Position numbers and translations under genes: made by a program
Notes under the pieces: generated by a model
The model's database searches: none
Told to the model about the DNA's origin: nothing
The model's input: the letters and a program-made list of their open reading frames with translations, nothing else
Assembly (NCBI RefSeq): GCF_029761915.1
Contig: NZ_CP121695.1
Location: forward strand, 248,001 to 312,000
Source of the DNA: Bradyrhizobium sp. CB1650
GTDB taxonomy: Bacteria > Pseudomonadota > Alphaproteobacteria > Rhizobiales > Xanthobacteraceae
Reading direction: 5' to 3'
DNA: 64,000 nucleotides
Shown here: positions 1 through 8,372 of the stretch, piece by piece
How the letters are laid out: each line of letters opens with the position of its first letter
Numbering within the stretch: position 1 is the stretch's first letter

Positions 1-38
1 TGTGTATGGTGAGATAGGCATTTGCGCGCCGCTTGTCA

Positions 39-52
39 ATACACTAGTGTAT
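39..52. promoter_or_regulatory. 14-bp palindrome, candidate TetR operator
   Basis: ATACACTAGTGTAT is a perfect 14-bp palindrome ending 21 bp before the chosen start of the TetR-family gene. A TTGTCA hexamer lies at 33-38, just upstream of it. TetR regulators usually repress their own promoter through such a site, so autoregulation is inferred. The rest of the promoter was not resolved. Confidence 0.55.
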
Positions 53-73
53 GGTCAGGTACCGGAACCGGAC

Positions 74-604
74 ATGACCGAACAGCTCTCCGCCGACGCC
101 TGGATCAAAGAGGGCCTCAAGGCGCTGGCCAAGAGCGGCTTCACCGCGCTCAAGGCCGATCCGCTCGCGAAAGCCATTGGCGTCTCGCGTGGCAGCTTCT
201 ACTGGCATTTTGCCGATCTCGGCGCGTTCCACGCGGCCGTGCTGAAGCGCTGGCGCGACATCGCGGCCGAGCAGATCATCACCGACGTCGAGGCTGATAG
301 CGACGAGCCGCTAAAATCCCTGCTGCGCAGGTCCTTTGGGGCGCGGCTCGACCTCGAGCGTGCCGTACGCAACTGGGCGGGGTTCGATCCGGCCGCGCAA
401 GCAGCGGTCCGCGCCATCGACCGCCGCAGGCTCGACTACATCGAGGCGCTGCTGGAGAAGCGGGGGCTTGCCGCGGCGACGGCCCAGGCCCGCGCGCAAA
501 TCCTGTACTGGACATTCCTCGGCTTCGCCCTGTCGGGCACGGCAGTGCCCGCGGCACGTCTGAAGGCCCTGCTCGACGAGCTCTTGCGGCTGGTCTCCGC
601 CTAA
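74..604 (+). CDS. TetR/AcrR family transcriptional regulator
   Basis: A 176-residue regulator with an N-terminal TetR helix-turn-helix (about residues 22-46, including GVSRGSFYWHF) and a C-terminal ligand/dimerisation region without recognisable specificity. ATG 74 was chosen because the TetR fold begins about 10 residues later and because a palindrome likely to be its operator lies upstream at 39-52. An in-frame ATG at position 2 would put that operator inside the coding region. The stop codon overlaps the first bases of a dispersed repeat. The ligand and regulon are unknown; the upstream neighbour lies outside the window. Confidence 0.85.
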   Translation: MTEQLSADAWIKEGLKALAKSGFTALKADPLAKAIGVSRGSFYWHFADLGAFHAAVLKRWRDIAAEQIITDVEADSDEPLKSLLRRSFGARLDLERAVRNWAGFDPAAQAAVRAIDRRRLDYIEALLEKRGLAAATAQARAQILYWTFLGFALSGTAVPAARLKALLDELLRLVSA

Positions 605-704
605 AGCGCGATGAGATTAGGATCAATCGTCATCGCGCTTTAGGTTGTTGTTTGAGCATGATCTTTTCGGAAAACCGCTGCACACTTTTCCGGATCATGC
701 TCTA
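602..704. repeat. Dispersed two-hairpin repeat, copy 1 (family A)
   Basis: A 103-bp element made of two consecutive inverted repeats: a perfect 12-bp stem AAAGCGCGATGA/TCATCGCGCTTT, then a stem with arms GAGCATGATC/GATCATGCTC. A second copy at 11449-11551 has the same length and differs at only three positions by direct comparison. It starts at the stop codon of the TetR gene. It encodes nothing; it may be a small non-autonomous palindromic element or a transcript-end structure. Confidence 0.85.
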
Positions 705-790
705 GGGGTCAATGCGCCGCAACCGCGCGACACGGACGTTGGGCGGCGGCCGCATTCTGTGCTACAGGCACCCGATCACCGGAGACTACG

Positions 791-979
791 ATGAACGAAC
801 GCCCCGAAAACAGCGTCGATCCCAAGCTGCTGGAGATTCTGGTCTGCCCGCTGACCAAGGGCCCGCTCGAATTCGATGCCACGCGGCAGGAGCTGATCTC
901 GCGTTCCGCCAAGCTCGCCTATCCGATCCGCGACGGCATCCCGATCATGCTGCCGGAAGAGGCGCGGAAGATCGATTGA
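791..979 (+). CDS. Trm112/YcaR-like small protein (UPF0434)
   Basis: A 62-residue protein of the Trm112 family (E. coli YcaR-like), with the typical N-terminal pattern [19 protein letters not shown] and the downstream [17 protein letters not shown]. Eukaryotic and archaeal Trm112 activates SAM methyltransferases; the bacterial role is unsettled. It has one Cys in the former zinc-ribbon position, as is common for bacterial members. ATG 791 follows GGAGACTACG, an acceptable ribosome site. It is convergent with the UbiH-type gene, with a hairpin between them. Confidence 0.85.
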   Translation: MNERPENSVDPKLLEILVCPLTKGPLEFDATRQELISRSAKLAYPIRDGIPIMLPEEARKID

Positions 980-1000
980 GGATGGCGAATAGGGCATGGT

Positions 1001-1028
1001 GAGCAGCGAATGGGCCTACTCGCTGCTC
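1001..1028. terminator. Hairpin between convergent genes
   Basis: GAGCAGCGA (1001-1009) pairs perfectly with TCGCTGCTC (1020-1028). Outer arms GGCGAAT/ATTCGCC (984-990/1039-1045) extend the structure. It sits between the Trm112-like gene and the convergent UbiH-type gene, so it could end transcription from both sides. There is no T-tract. Confidence 0.4.
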
Positions 1029-1047
1029 GCCACTCACCATTCGCCCC

Positions 1048-2268
1048 CTACAACGCCTCACCCTTCAGCAATCGCGGCACCTCGCCGGTGAGCCCGGCGG
1101 CCTGGCGGATGAACAGGTTCTTCAGCGGCGGCGCGCGGTCGACGAGGCCGAGGCCGATGTCGCGCACGGTGCGCAGCAGCGTCGACTTGTTGGAGAAAAG
1201 GAAGTTCAGCGAATTGGTCGCGACCCCCATCGCCATGGTGTCGAAGCGCCGCCAGCGCTGGTAGCGATCGAGCACGTCGGCCTCGCCGATATCCATGCCG
1301 AGCCGTGCGGCGTCGACGACGACCTCGGCCAGCGCCGCGACATCCTTCAGCCCCATGTTGAGGCCCTGTCCGGCAATCGGGTGGATGACGTGGGCGGCGT
1401 CGCCGACCAGGGCCAGACGCTCGGCGATGAAGGAGCGCGCCACGAAATAGGACAGCGGGAACGCGCGCGGCTTGTCGAGCGCTTTCACCTCGCCGAGACG
1501 CAAGCCGAAACGCTGCTCGAGCTCGCCGTGAAACTCCTCCTCGCTCAAGGCAACGATGCGCGCGGCTTCCGCGCGGCGCTCGGTCCACACCAGCGACGAG
1601 CGCTTTCCCGTGAGCGGCAGGATCGCGAAAGGACCCGCAGGTAGAAAGTGCTCTTCGGCGCGTCCCTCGTGATCGCGCTCATGGCCGACGGTGACGACGA
1701 TGCCGGACTGATCATATTCCCAGCCGTGGGTGGCGATGCCGGCGCGCTCGCGCAGCTTCGACCTTGCGCCATCGGCGGCAATCAGCAGGCTCGCCGCGAT
1801 CACGCTGCCATCGCCAAGCGTCACGTCGATGCCGTCGGGGCGCGAATCGTAGGACGTCACCACCGTGGCGCGGAGATCGACGCCCTCGGCTGCCGCACGC
1901 GCCACCAGCACGTCGATCAGGCGGCGGTTCTCGATCATGTGCGCGAACGGCTCGCCCGGCTCGACATCGCCGGCGAAGGTCAGGAACGCCGGGCGCGTGG
2001 CGTCCTCGAGCTTCGAATCCGTGACGACCATGTCGAGGATCGGCTGCGCCTCGGCCCTGACGTCGTCCCAGGCGCCGATCGCCTCGAATAGCCGGCGGCA
2101 GGCGGCCACGATCGCGGTGGCGCGCGGGTCGCGGCTCGGGCGCGTCGCCAGCGCCGGATCGGCGACGATGACGGGCACGTCGGGACCGAGGCCCTGACGC
2201 AGCGCCAGCGCCAGCGCGAGGCCGGCAAACGCGCCGCCACCAATGACAATGCTACCCTGTACCGACAT
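1048..2268 (-). CDS. UbiH/UbiF/COQ6-family FAD-dependent hydroxylase
   Basis: A 406-residue flavoprotein monooxygenase of the ubiquinone-biosynthesis hydroxylase family, which adds hydroxyl groups to the quinone ring. It has an N-terminal dinucleotide-binding motif (IVIGGGAFAGLALALALRQ) and the second FAD motif LVGDAAHVIHPIAGQGLNMGLKD near residue 290. ATG 2268 puts the Rossmann motif about six residues in; an in-frame start 90 bp upstream would add a tail unlike the family. Which ring position it modifies (UbiH, UbiF, UbiI or UbiL type) cannot be told from this sequence. No other ubi gene is nearby. Confidence 0.9.
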   Translation of the reverse strand: MSVQGSIVIGGGAFAGLALALALRQGLGPDVPVIVADPALATRPSRDPRATAIVAACRRLFEAIGAWDDVRAEAQPILDMVVTDSKLEDATRPAFLTFAGDVEPGEPFAHMIENRRLIDVLVARAAAEGVDLRATVVTSYDSRPDGIDVTLGDGSVIAASLLIAADGARSKLRERAGIATHGWEYDQSGIVVTVGHERDHEGRAEEHFLPAGPFAILPLTGKRSSLVWTERRAEAARIVALSEEEFHGELEQRFGLRLGEVKALDKPRAFPLSYFVARSFIAERLALVGDAAHVIHPIAGQGLNMGLKDVAALAEVVVDAARLGMDIGEADVLDRYQRWRRFDTMAMGVATNSLNFLFSNKSTLLRTVRDIGLGLVDRAPPLKNLFIRQAAGLTGEVPRLLKGEAL

Positions 2269-2359
2269 ACCCAAAATCCCGGCCAACTCGTGGGCCTTGC
2301 TAGCAGACTTGAGGTGGGCGAAACAGTGCGATGAAACAAGGGCGGACCTGTTCCGCAAC

Positions 2360-2478
2360 TGTCATTCCGGGGCGATGCGACGGGACCGCGCGAAGCGCGG
2401 CCCGGGCATCGAACCCGGAATCTCGCGCAACAATCTCTGGATGCCGGGTTCGCGCCAGCGCACGCCCCGGAAATGACG
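2360..2478. repeat. REP-like palindromic repeat (family B)
   Basis: Outer arms GTCATTCCGGGGC and GCCCCGGAAATGAC bracket 119 bp between the UbiH-type gene and the thioesterase. The same arms flank elements at 17257-17298 and 27146-27262. It reads through an open frame in front of tesB, which is why upstream starts for that gene are rejected. Confidence 0.75.
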
Positions 2479-2498
2479 ACAAGGCGAAAGCTCGACCC

Positions 2499-3359
2499 AT
2501 GTCCAAAAGCCTGATCGACCTCATCGCGATCCTCGACCTCGAGCAGCTCGAGGTGAATTTGTTCCGCGGCAACAGTCCAAAGACGAGCTGGCAACGGGTG
2601 TTCGGCGGGCAGGTGATCGGGCAGGCAATGGTTGCCGCCTGCCGCACGGTCGAGGGCCGGCTGCCGCACTCGCTGCATTGCTATTTCATCCTGCCGGGCG
2701 ATCCGCAGATTCCGATCATCTACCAGGTCGAGCGGTTGCGCGACGGCAGGAGCTACTCGACGCGCCGCGTCACCGCGATCCAGCACGGCAACGCGATCTT
2801 CTCGATCATGGTGTCGTTCCATGCCGAGGAGGAGGGCGCCTTCGACCATCAGGACAAAATGCCCGACGTGCCGCCGCCGCAGAAGCTGACGGCGGAGGAG
2901 GTGGCGAAGCAACCGATGTTCCGCGAGATGCCGGAATTCATCCGCCGCTACTACGAGTCCGATCGTCCGATCGAGCTGCGCCCGGTCGAGCTCGGCCGCT
3001 ATTTCGGCCAGAAGATCGACGACGGCCGCATCAACGTCTGGATCAAGACCGCGGCCAAGCTGCCCGACGATCCGGCACTGCACATGTGCGCGCTGGCTTA
3101 CGCGTCGGACTTTTCACTGCTGGATGCGGTGATGGCGCGCTACGGCCGTACGCTGTTCGACAAGCGCATGATGCCGGCGAGCCTTGACCACGCGATGTGG
3201 TTTCATCGCCCCTTCCGCGCCGATGAATGGCTGCTCTACGCCCAGGATTCGCCGAGCGCGCAGGACGGCCGCGGATTGACCCGCGGCCTGATCTTCAAGC
3301 CCGACGGCACGCTGGTGGCGTCCGTCGCGCAGGAAGGCTCCGTGCGCGAGCGGAAATAG
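2499..3359 (+). CDS. tesB: Acyl-CoA thioesterase II (TesB)
   Basis: A 286-residue double-hotdog thioesterase that hydrolyses acyl-CoA to fatty acid and CoA in the cytoplasm. Length and signatures match TesB: GGQVIGQAMVAA near residue 35, LHCYFILPGDP near 60, YASDFSLLDA near 205 (with the family's catalytic Asp) and LDHAMWFHRPFRADEW near 230. ATG 2499 begins MSKSLIDLIAILDLE, the usual TesB N-terminus; the open frame upstream is the REP-like repeat. The gene ends one base before the convergent GYF/DUF898 gene. Confidence 0.93.
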   Translation: MSKSLIDLIAILDLEQLEVNLFRGNSPKTSWQRVFGGQVIGQAMVAACRTVEGRLPHSLHCYFILPGDPQIPIIYQVERLRDGRSYSTRRVTAIQHGNAIFSIMVSFHAEEEGAFDHQDKMPDVPPPQKLTAEEVAKQPMFREMPEFIRRYYESDRPIELRPVELGRYFGQKIDDGRINVWIKTAAKLPDDPALHMCALAYASDFSLLDAVMARYGRTLFDKRMMPASLDHAMWFHRPFRADEWLLYAQDSPSAQDGRGLTRGLIFKPDGTLVASVAQEGSVRERK

Positions 3360-3360
3360 T

Positions 3361-4239
3361 TCAGAATCCGTGGTCGGCACCGGCGCTGCGATCGACGAGC
3401 GCGAATTGCGACACGTACCAGCGGGCGTACCAGCGCAGCATCCACGGAATCGGGATGATGAAGCTCGACGCAAGGGAGAACACGACCGTTCGCCACAGTA
3501 TCTGCCAGCCGCTTCCGTTGAATACGACCTCACGCCGGGTGCCTTCGATATTGCGGCAGATCCAGCGCATCCAGAACGCGATCACCCAGGCCCAGCCGAT
3601 GATGGTGATGGTGGAGATGAACATCAGCAGGTACCAGCCGATGTAGCCGACCGCGCTGCCCTGGAACGAGATCGGCAGCCGCTCGCCGTTCGAGCTGAGA
3701 TTGACGGCGATCCAGCGGATGATCATCCAGGCCAGGAAGGATTGGATCACGAGGCCGACCAGCGGCGCGATCGAAATGCCGGTTGCACCGGCATAGGCCA
3801 GAAGTGCGGACGCCATGAACACCCACCAGATGTCCATCGGCTGGCCGACAAAGTCGAAATTCGGCCGGCCCGGCACTTGAATGTGGGACGTGACCCATTT
3901 GTAGAACCAGACGGCGACCCATGGTGCGGGAATCACCAGCAGCGTGCCGATCATGAACACGATGCTGCGACCTAGCAGTCCAAACACGCTGAAATCGCTC
4001 GTCAACGGTCCATCGGCGCCGGCGCGCGGGGGGGAACCGCCAAACGTAGGGACCATCGGCGGCGCACCGATACCCCCGATCAGGCCGGGGATTTCGGCCG
4101 CCTTCTGCCAGCCGGCCATGCCTTCGGTCCAAACCAGCGTGTCGGGACGGACGATGCCCCGGGCGACGAGATCGCGGAATTGCGCTTCGGGATAGGGCCC
4201 CTGCTGCTTGCCCTCGGATGCGTAGAACCAGCTCGCCAT
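3361..4239 (-). CDS. GYF_2 domain plus DUF898-like membrane protein
   Basis: A 292-residue protein with an N-terminal GYF_2-type domain (about residues 1-52: WFYASEGKQQGPYPEAQFRDLVARG, with W and GPY in place) and a C-terminal polytopic membrane part with several hydrophobic segments (starting near 91, 131, 152, 207 and 263). The membrane part resembles the DUF898/YjgN family. GYF-type domains bind proline-rich peptides, so the N-terminus may recruit a partner to the inner membrane; that is inference. No operon partner: the preceding gene is convergent and glnK diverges after 244 bp. Confidence 0.7.
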   Translation of the reverse strand: MASWFYASEGKQQGPYPEAQFRDLVARGIVRPDTLVWTEGMAGWQKAAEIPGLIGGIGAPPMVPTFGGSPPRAGADGPLTSDFSVFGLLGRSIVFMIGTLLVIPAPWVAVWFYKWVTSHIQVPGRPNFDFVGQPMDIWWVFMASALLAYAGATGISIAPLVGLVIQSFLAWMIIRWIAVNLSSNGERLPISFQGSAVGYIGWYLLMFISTITIIGWAWVIAFWMRWICRNIEGTRREVVFNGSGWQILWRTVVFSLASSFIIPIPWMLRWYARWYVSQFALVDRSAGADHGF

Positions 4240-4474
4240 GAAGCGCCCCCTTGAGTCCCAAAATACTTATGTACCGTCCGGCACGCGCAGGTTCACCGCA
4301 TCCACAGCAAAAGTGCATTGTGAAGGATGAACGGCTGCCCTGTACAGAGGCGACGGTCGGGGGCCGCGCGCGTTTTTCCCCTTCAATCTGCAACTTTTTT
4401 GTGCCATTTGCCCGGAAAGATGCCAGATTGACGCGGCGCCGTTCACATGCGGCGCGGCGAAGCCCGGGAAATAA

Positions 4475-4822
<348 letters not shown>

Positions 4823-4844
4823 TCTCCGAGCTGGGGGAAACGAC

Positions 4845-6146
4845 ATGGCGATGAATTTGCGCCGCGCAGCCGGCATTGCTGCGCCGATTGGCCTTCTGTC
4901 CGTCATTGCGTCGCCGGCACGCGCGGCGACGAGCGACATCAATACCGCCGACACCGCCTGGATGATCGTCGCCACCGCCCTGGTGCTGATGATGACGATC
5001 CCGGGGCTCGCGCTGTTCTATTCCGGCATGGTGCGCAAGAAGAACGTGCTCGCAACCATGGCGCAGAGCCTCGCCGCGGTGACGCTGATCTCGATTCTCT
5101 GGGTCGCGTTCGGCTATTCGCTCTGCTTCGTCGGCGACGGCCCGTGGCTCGGCACGCTCGACCGCTGGTTCCTAGCCGGCATGACGATGGACAGCGTCAA
5201 CCCGGCCGCCAAGACGATTCCGGAAGCGCTGTTCATGCTCTACCAGATGACCTTCGCCATCATCACGGTGGCGCTGGTGGCGGGCTCGGTCGCCGACCGC
5301 ATGCGCTTCTCCGCTTATCTGCTGTTCTCCATCGGCTGGTTCATCTTCGTCTACATTCCGCTGGCGCATTGGGTCTGGGGCGGCGGCTTCCTCGCCGGCA
5401 TGGGCGTATTGGATTTCGCCGGCGGCCTGGTGGTGCATCTGTCGGCCGGCACCGGCGGCCTCGTGGCGGCGAAGGTGATGGGACGCCGTCACGGCTACGG
5501 CACGGACAATCTCTCGCCGTTCGATCTCTCGCTCGCCGTGATGGGCACGGGCCTGCTGTGGGTGGGCTGGTTCGGCTTCAACGGCGGCTCGGCGGGCGCG
5601 GCCAATGCACGTGCCGTGATGGCGATCATCGCGACGCATCTTGCGGCCTGCTCCGGCGCGGTAACCTGGGGCGCGATCGAATGGTCGACGCGGCGCAAGC
5701 CCTCCGTGCTCGGCATGATCTCCGGTGCGGTCGCCGGGCTCGGTACGATCACGCCGGCCTCGGGCTTCGTCGCGCCCTGGCACGGTATTGTCATCGGCGT
5801 GATCGCCGGCGCGGTCTGCTATTGGGCCTGCACCTGGCTGAAGCACCGCTTCAAATATGACGATTCCCTCGACGTGTTCGGCGTCCATGGCATCGGCGGG
5901 CTGACCGGCACCCTGCTTGCCGGCGTGTTCGCGACCAGCGCCATCGGCGGTGCGGCCGGCCTGCTCGAGGGCCACCCGCAGCAACTGTTGATCCAGCTCT
6001 ATGGCGTCGCCGTCACCTTCGCGTGGTCGGCGGGCGTAAGCTTCGTCCTGCTCAAGCTGGTCGCGCTGTTCGTGCCCCTGCGCGTGTCCCGTGAACACGA
6101 GCTCGAGGGCCTCGATATCTCCCAACACGGCGAGGCGTTGCAGTAA
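4845..6146 (+). CDS. amtB: Ammonium transporter (copy 1)
   Basis: A 433-residue Amt/Mep/Rh channel for ammonium uptake across the inner membrane. An N-terminal signal-like segment ending SPARAATS precedes TMs starting at AWMIVATALVLMMTIPGLALFYSGM. The pore histidines are present in LVVHLSAG and GVHGIGGLTG, and the C-terminal cytoplasmic tail contains EHELEGLDISQHGE. It is cotranscribed with glnK. A degenerate duplicate of its last ~108 bp lies at 7588-7683. Compared with copy 2 it lacks an alanine-rich loop insert. Confidence 0.96.
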   Translation: MAMNLRRAAGIAAPIGLLSVIASPARAATSDINTADTAWMIVATALVLMMTIPGLALFYSGMVRKKNVLATMAQSLAAVTLISILWVAFGYSLCFVGDGPWLGTLDRWFLAGMTMDSVNPAAKTIPEALFMLYQMTFAIITVALVAGSVADRMRFSAYLLFSIGWFIFVYIPLAHWVWGGGFLAGMGVLDFAGGLVVHLSAGTGGLVAAKVMGRRHGYGTDNLSPFDLSLAVMGTGLLWVGWFGFNGGSAGAANARAVMAIIATHLAACSGAVTWGAIEWSTRRKPSVLGMISGAVAGLGTITPASGFVAPWHGIVIGVIAGAVCYWACTWLKHRFKYDDSLDVFGVHGIGGLTGTLLAGVFATSAIGGAAGLLEGHPQQLLIQLYGVAVTFAWSAGVSFVLLKLVALFVPLRVSREHELEGLDISQHGEALQ

Positions 6147-6196
6147 GCTGCCAGCGGATCGATAAAAGCACTCGACAGCCCGAGGTCACGCGGGGG

Positions 6197-6226
6197 TTGC
6201 GCAACACATAAGCATATGCTTATGTA
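6197..6226 (+). promoter_or_regulatory. arsR promoter with overlapping 20-bp palindromic operator
   Basis: ACATAAGCATATGCTTATGT (6206-6225) is a perfect 20-bp palindrome ending 6 bp before the arsR-type ATG. A possible -35 TTGCGC (6197-6202) and -10 TATGTA (6221-6226), 18 bp apart, would start transcription at about the A of the ATG (6232). The palindrome covers the spacer and -10, the usual place for an ArsR autorepressor site. There is no Shine-Dalgarno sequence, so the mRNA may be leaderless. Confidence 0.55.
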
Positions 6227-6231
6227 TTGGC

Positions 6232-6546
6232 ATGATCGAAGCCGACATCTTCAAGGCGCTGGCCGACCCGACGCGCCGAAAGGTCTTTGAGAAGCTCGCT
6301 GGTGGAAGCCTGAATGCCAGCGCTTTGCGCGACGGATTGGCAATCAGCCAACCGGCGATGTCGCAGCATCTCGCCGTGCTGCGCGCGGCAGGCCTGGTGC
6401 GTGAACAGCGGCAGGGCCGCTTTGTGAACTACGAAGTCGACCCAGAGGGGATCGCCACCATCGGGGCATGGCTTGCGCGCTACCGCGCCTACTGGCCGCA
6501 GCGCATGGAAGCACTCGCCGATCTCTTGAAGGACATGGATCAATGA
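6232..6546 (+). CDS. ArsR/SmtB-family repressor
   Basis: A 104-residue winged-helix regulator whose HTH is around residues 28-55 (ALRDGLAISQPAMSQHLAVLRAAGLV). The metal-binding ELCVCD motif of true arsenic and zinc sensors is missing, so it belongs to the non-metal branch commonly paired with SRPBCC proteins. Its stop overlaps the start of the SRPBCC gene by ATGA, indicating translational coupling. Regulation is probably by self-repression through the palindrome at 6206-6225. The inducer is unknown. Confidence 0.88.
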   Translation: MIEADIFKALADPTRRKVFEKLAGGSLNASALRDGLAISQPAMSQHLAVLRAAGLVREQRQGRFVNYEVDPEGIATIGAWLARYRAYWPQRMEALADLLKDMDQ

Positions 6547-6896
6547 GCGACGCAGTGAAGTCTGATCATCCCGACGCAGCCCTGGTGCTCGAGTATGACC
6601 TCGATGCACCGCCGGCAAAGGTCTGGCGCGCAGTGACCATTCCGGCCCTGCGCGAGCGCTGGCTGCCGGATGCCGACCTCGCGGGCGCCGAGCCCGAATC
6701 ATCGATCGCGGGCGAAGAGGTGCGCTACCTGGTTCGCGATTCCGAACCGCCGTTTCGCGAAAGCCACGTCACCTTCCGGATCGAACCGAACGAGGCAGGC
6801 GGCACAAGGTTTCGCATCATCCAGCAAGCCTGTGACGTCAGCGAAAAGCTGCCGCGGCCAGCCAACACCAATTGCTGCCTGATGCGCGCGGCCTGA
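6543..6896 (+). CDS. SRPBCC/AHSA1-domain protein
   Basis: A 117-residue START-like (SRPBCC, Aha1-type) protein: [26 protein letters not shown] at residues 16-41 is the usual N-terminal strand-helix of this family. It is at the short end of the family, but the ending [12 protein letters not shown] looks like a natural C-terminus. The family binds hydrophobic ligands; in ArsR-SRPBCC pairs the second gene is often the only target of the repressor. It is translationally coupled to the arsR gene. Function is unknown beyond this. Confidence 0.75.
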   Translation: MSDAVKSDHPDAALVLEYDLDAPPAKVWRAVTIPALRERWLPDADLAGAEPESSIAGEEVRYLVRDSEPPFRESHVTFRIEPNEAGGTRFRIIQQACDVSEKLPRPANTNCCLMRAA

Positions 6897-6948
6897 TCGC
6901 GCTTTAGCGACAATACGACTTCACCACCTGCAGAAATGGAGGTCGCCG

Positions 6949-7551
6949 ATGCGCGACATGCTGCAACTCGTCCCTATGGTCGTCGAACAATCCACCCGCG
7001 GCGAGCGATCCTTCGACATCTACTCGCGGCTCTTGCGCGAGCGCATCATCTTCCTCAACGGCGAGGTCAATGATGCGATGTCCGGACTGGTCTGCGCGCA
7101 ACTGCTGTTCCTGGAGGCGGAGAACCCGAACAAACCGATCAATCTCTACATCAATTCCTATGGCGGCGTGATCACCAGCGGACTGGCGATGTACGACACG
7201 ATGCAGTTCATCAAGGCGCCGGTCCATACGCTGTGCATGGGCACCGCGCGCTCCATGGGCTCGTTCCTGCTGATGGCCGGCGAGCCCGGTCACCGCGCCG
7301 CTCTGCCCAACGCGAGCCTTCACGTGCATCAGCCGCTCGGCGGCTTTCAAGGCCAAGCGTCCGACATCCTGATCCATGCCACCGAGATGCAGGAAACCAA
7401 GCGGCGCATCATCCGGCTCTATGCGCAGCATTGCAGGCGCCCTGAGGAGGAGGTGGAACGGACCCTTGACCGCGACCACTTCATGACCGCACAGCAAGCG
7501 GTCGAATGGGGATTGATCGACTGGGTTTTTGCGGAGCGTGATGCCGCCTGA
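6949..7551 (+). CDS. clpP: ClpP-family serine protease (accessory paralogue)
   Basis: A 200-residue ClpP peptidase with a complete catalytic triad: Ser102 in GTARSMGSF, His127 in LHVHQPLGG and Asp176 in [18 protein letters not shown]. The nucleophile motif is GTARSMG rather than the usual GQAASMG. GGAGG precedes ATG 6949. There is no clpX or clpA next to it, and typical alphaproteobacteria keep a housekeeping clpP with clpX, so this is probably a second copy. It follows the ArsR-SRPBCC pair in the same direction and precedes the amtB remnant. Its partner ATPase and substrates cannot be read from the sequence. Confidence 0.9.
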   Translation: MRDMLQLVPMVVEQSTRGERSFDIYSRLLRERIIFLNGEVNDAMSGLVCAQLLFLEAENPNKPINLYINSYGGVITSGLAMYDTMQFIKAPVHTLCMGTARSMGSFLLMAGEPGHRAALPNASLHVHQPLGGFQGQASDILIHATEMQETKRRIIRLYAQHCRRPEEEVERTLDRDHFMTAQQAVEWGLIDWVFAERDAA

Positions 7552-7587
7552 TCGGTCCGACAGCAGCCCACAGCCGGATACCGTCCG

Positions 7588-7683
7588 GTAAGCTTCGTCC
7601 TGCCCAAGCTGTTCGTCCTCGAGCGCATCTCGTGAGCATGACCTCGAGGGGTCGATATTTCGCAGCGCGGCGAGACCCTACAG
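7588..7683 (+). pseudogene. Decayed fragment of the amtB 3' end
   Basis: This 96-bp stretch matches the last ~108 bp of amtB copy 1 (6036-6143). It opens with GTAAGCTTCGTCCTG and continues at 22 of 23 identical bases, then has a gap of about 9 bp and smaller indels, a shared block around CTCGAGGG/TCGATAT, and the ending GGCGAG...CAG. The predicted frame has two TGA codons but still ends V-D-I-S-Q-R-G-E against L-D-I-S-Q-H-G-E. It does not match the end of amtB copy 2. Direction matches the parent. Confidence 0.8.
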
Positions 7684-7876
7684 CCGACGCCACCCCACAC
7701 CAAAATACCGGATCGCTGCCCGACACGTGAGCAACATTGTGTCGGCAGCCTGTCATGCCTGCGCTTTGAGCAGACATGACTACGTTTTGAGCGCGACGTA
7801 ATAGCGCACTGCACCACGACAGCCGTCAAACGCAAAAAGCTCCGTATTCATAGTCCGTTAGGCAAGGCGGACGATC
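7684..7876. other. Non-coding spacer upstream of glnK2
   Basis: This is the remainder of a 445-bp gap between clpP and glnK copy 2, after the amtB fragment and before the sigma-54 promoter. I see no plausible gene, RNA or strong inverted repeat in it. NtrC-type enhancer sites would be expected here, but none is clear by eye. Confidence 0.4.
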
Positions 7877-7892
7877 TGGCACGGCATTTGAT
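7877..7892 (+). promoter_or_regulatory. Sigma-54 promoter of glnK2-amtB2
   Basis: TGGCACGGCATTTGAT matches the RpoN consensus TGGCACG-N4-TTGCW with correct spacing and a single departure (GA in place of GC in the -12 element). It lies about 105 bp before the glnK2 ATG. Nitrogen-limitation control through NtrC and RpoN is the known mode for glnK-amtB operons. Confidence 0.7.
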
Positions 7893-7897
7893 TCTAA

Positions 7898-8335
<438 letters not shown>

Positions 8336-8372
8336 TTTCGCGCTCAACCTTATCCAATCAGGAGTGAATACA

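Noticed and set aside
2331..2498. N-terminal extension of TesB from an upstream in-frame ATG
   Set aside because: The extra 56 codons are translated REP-like repeat and do not resemble any TesB N-terminus.
4389..4408. Sigma-54-like TGGCAC...TTGCA on the minus strand upstream of glnK1
   Set aside because: The spacing between the GG and GC elements is two bases too long and it points away from glnK1.
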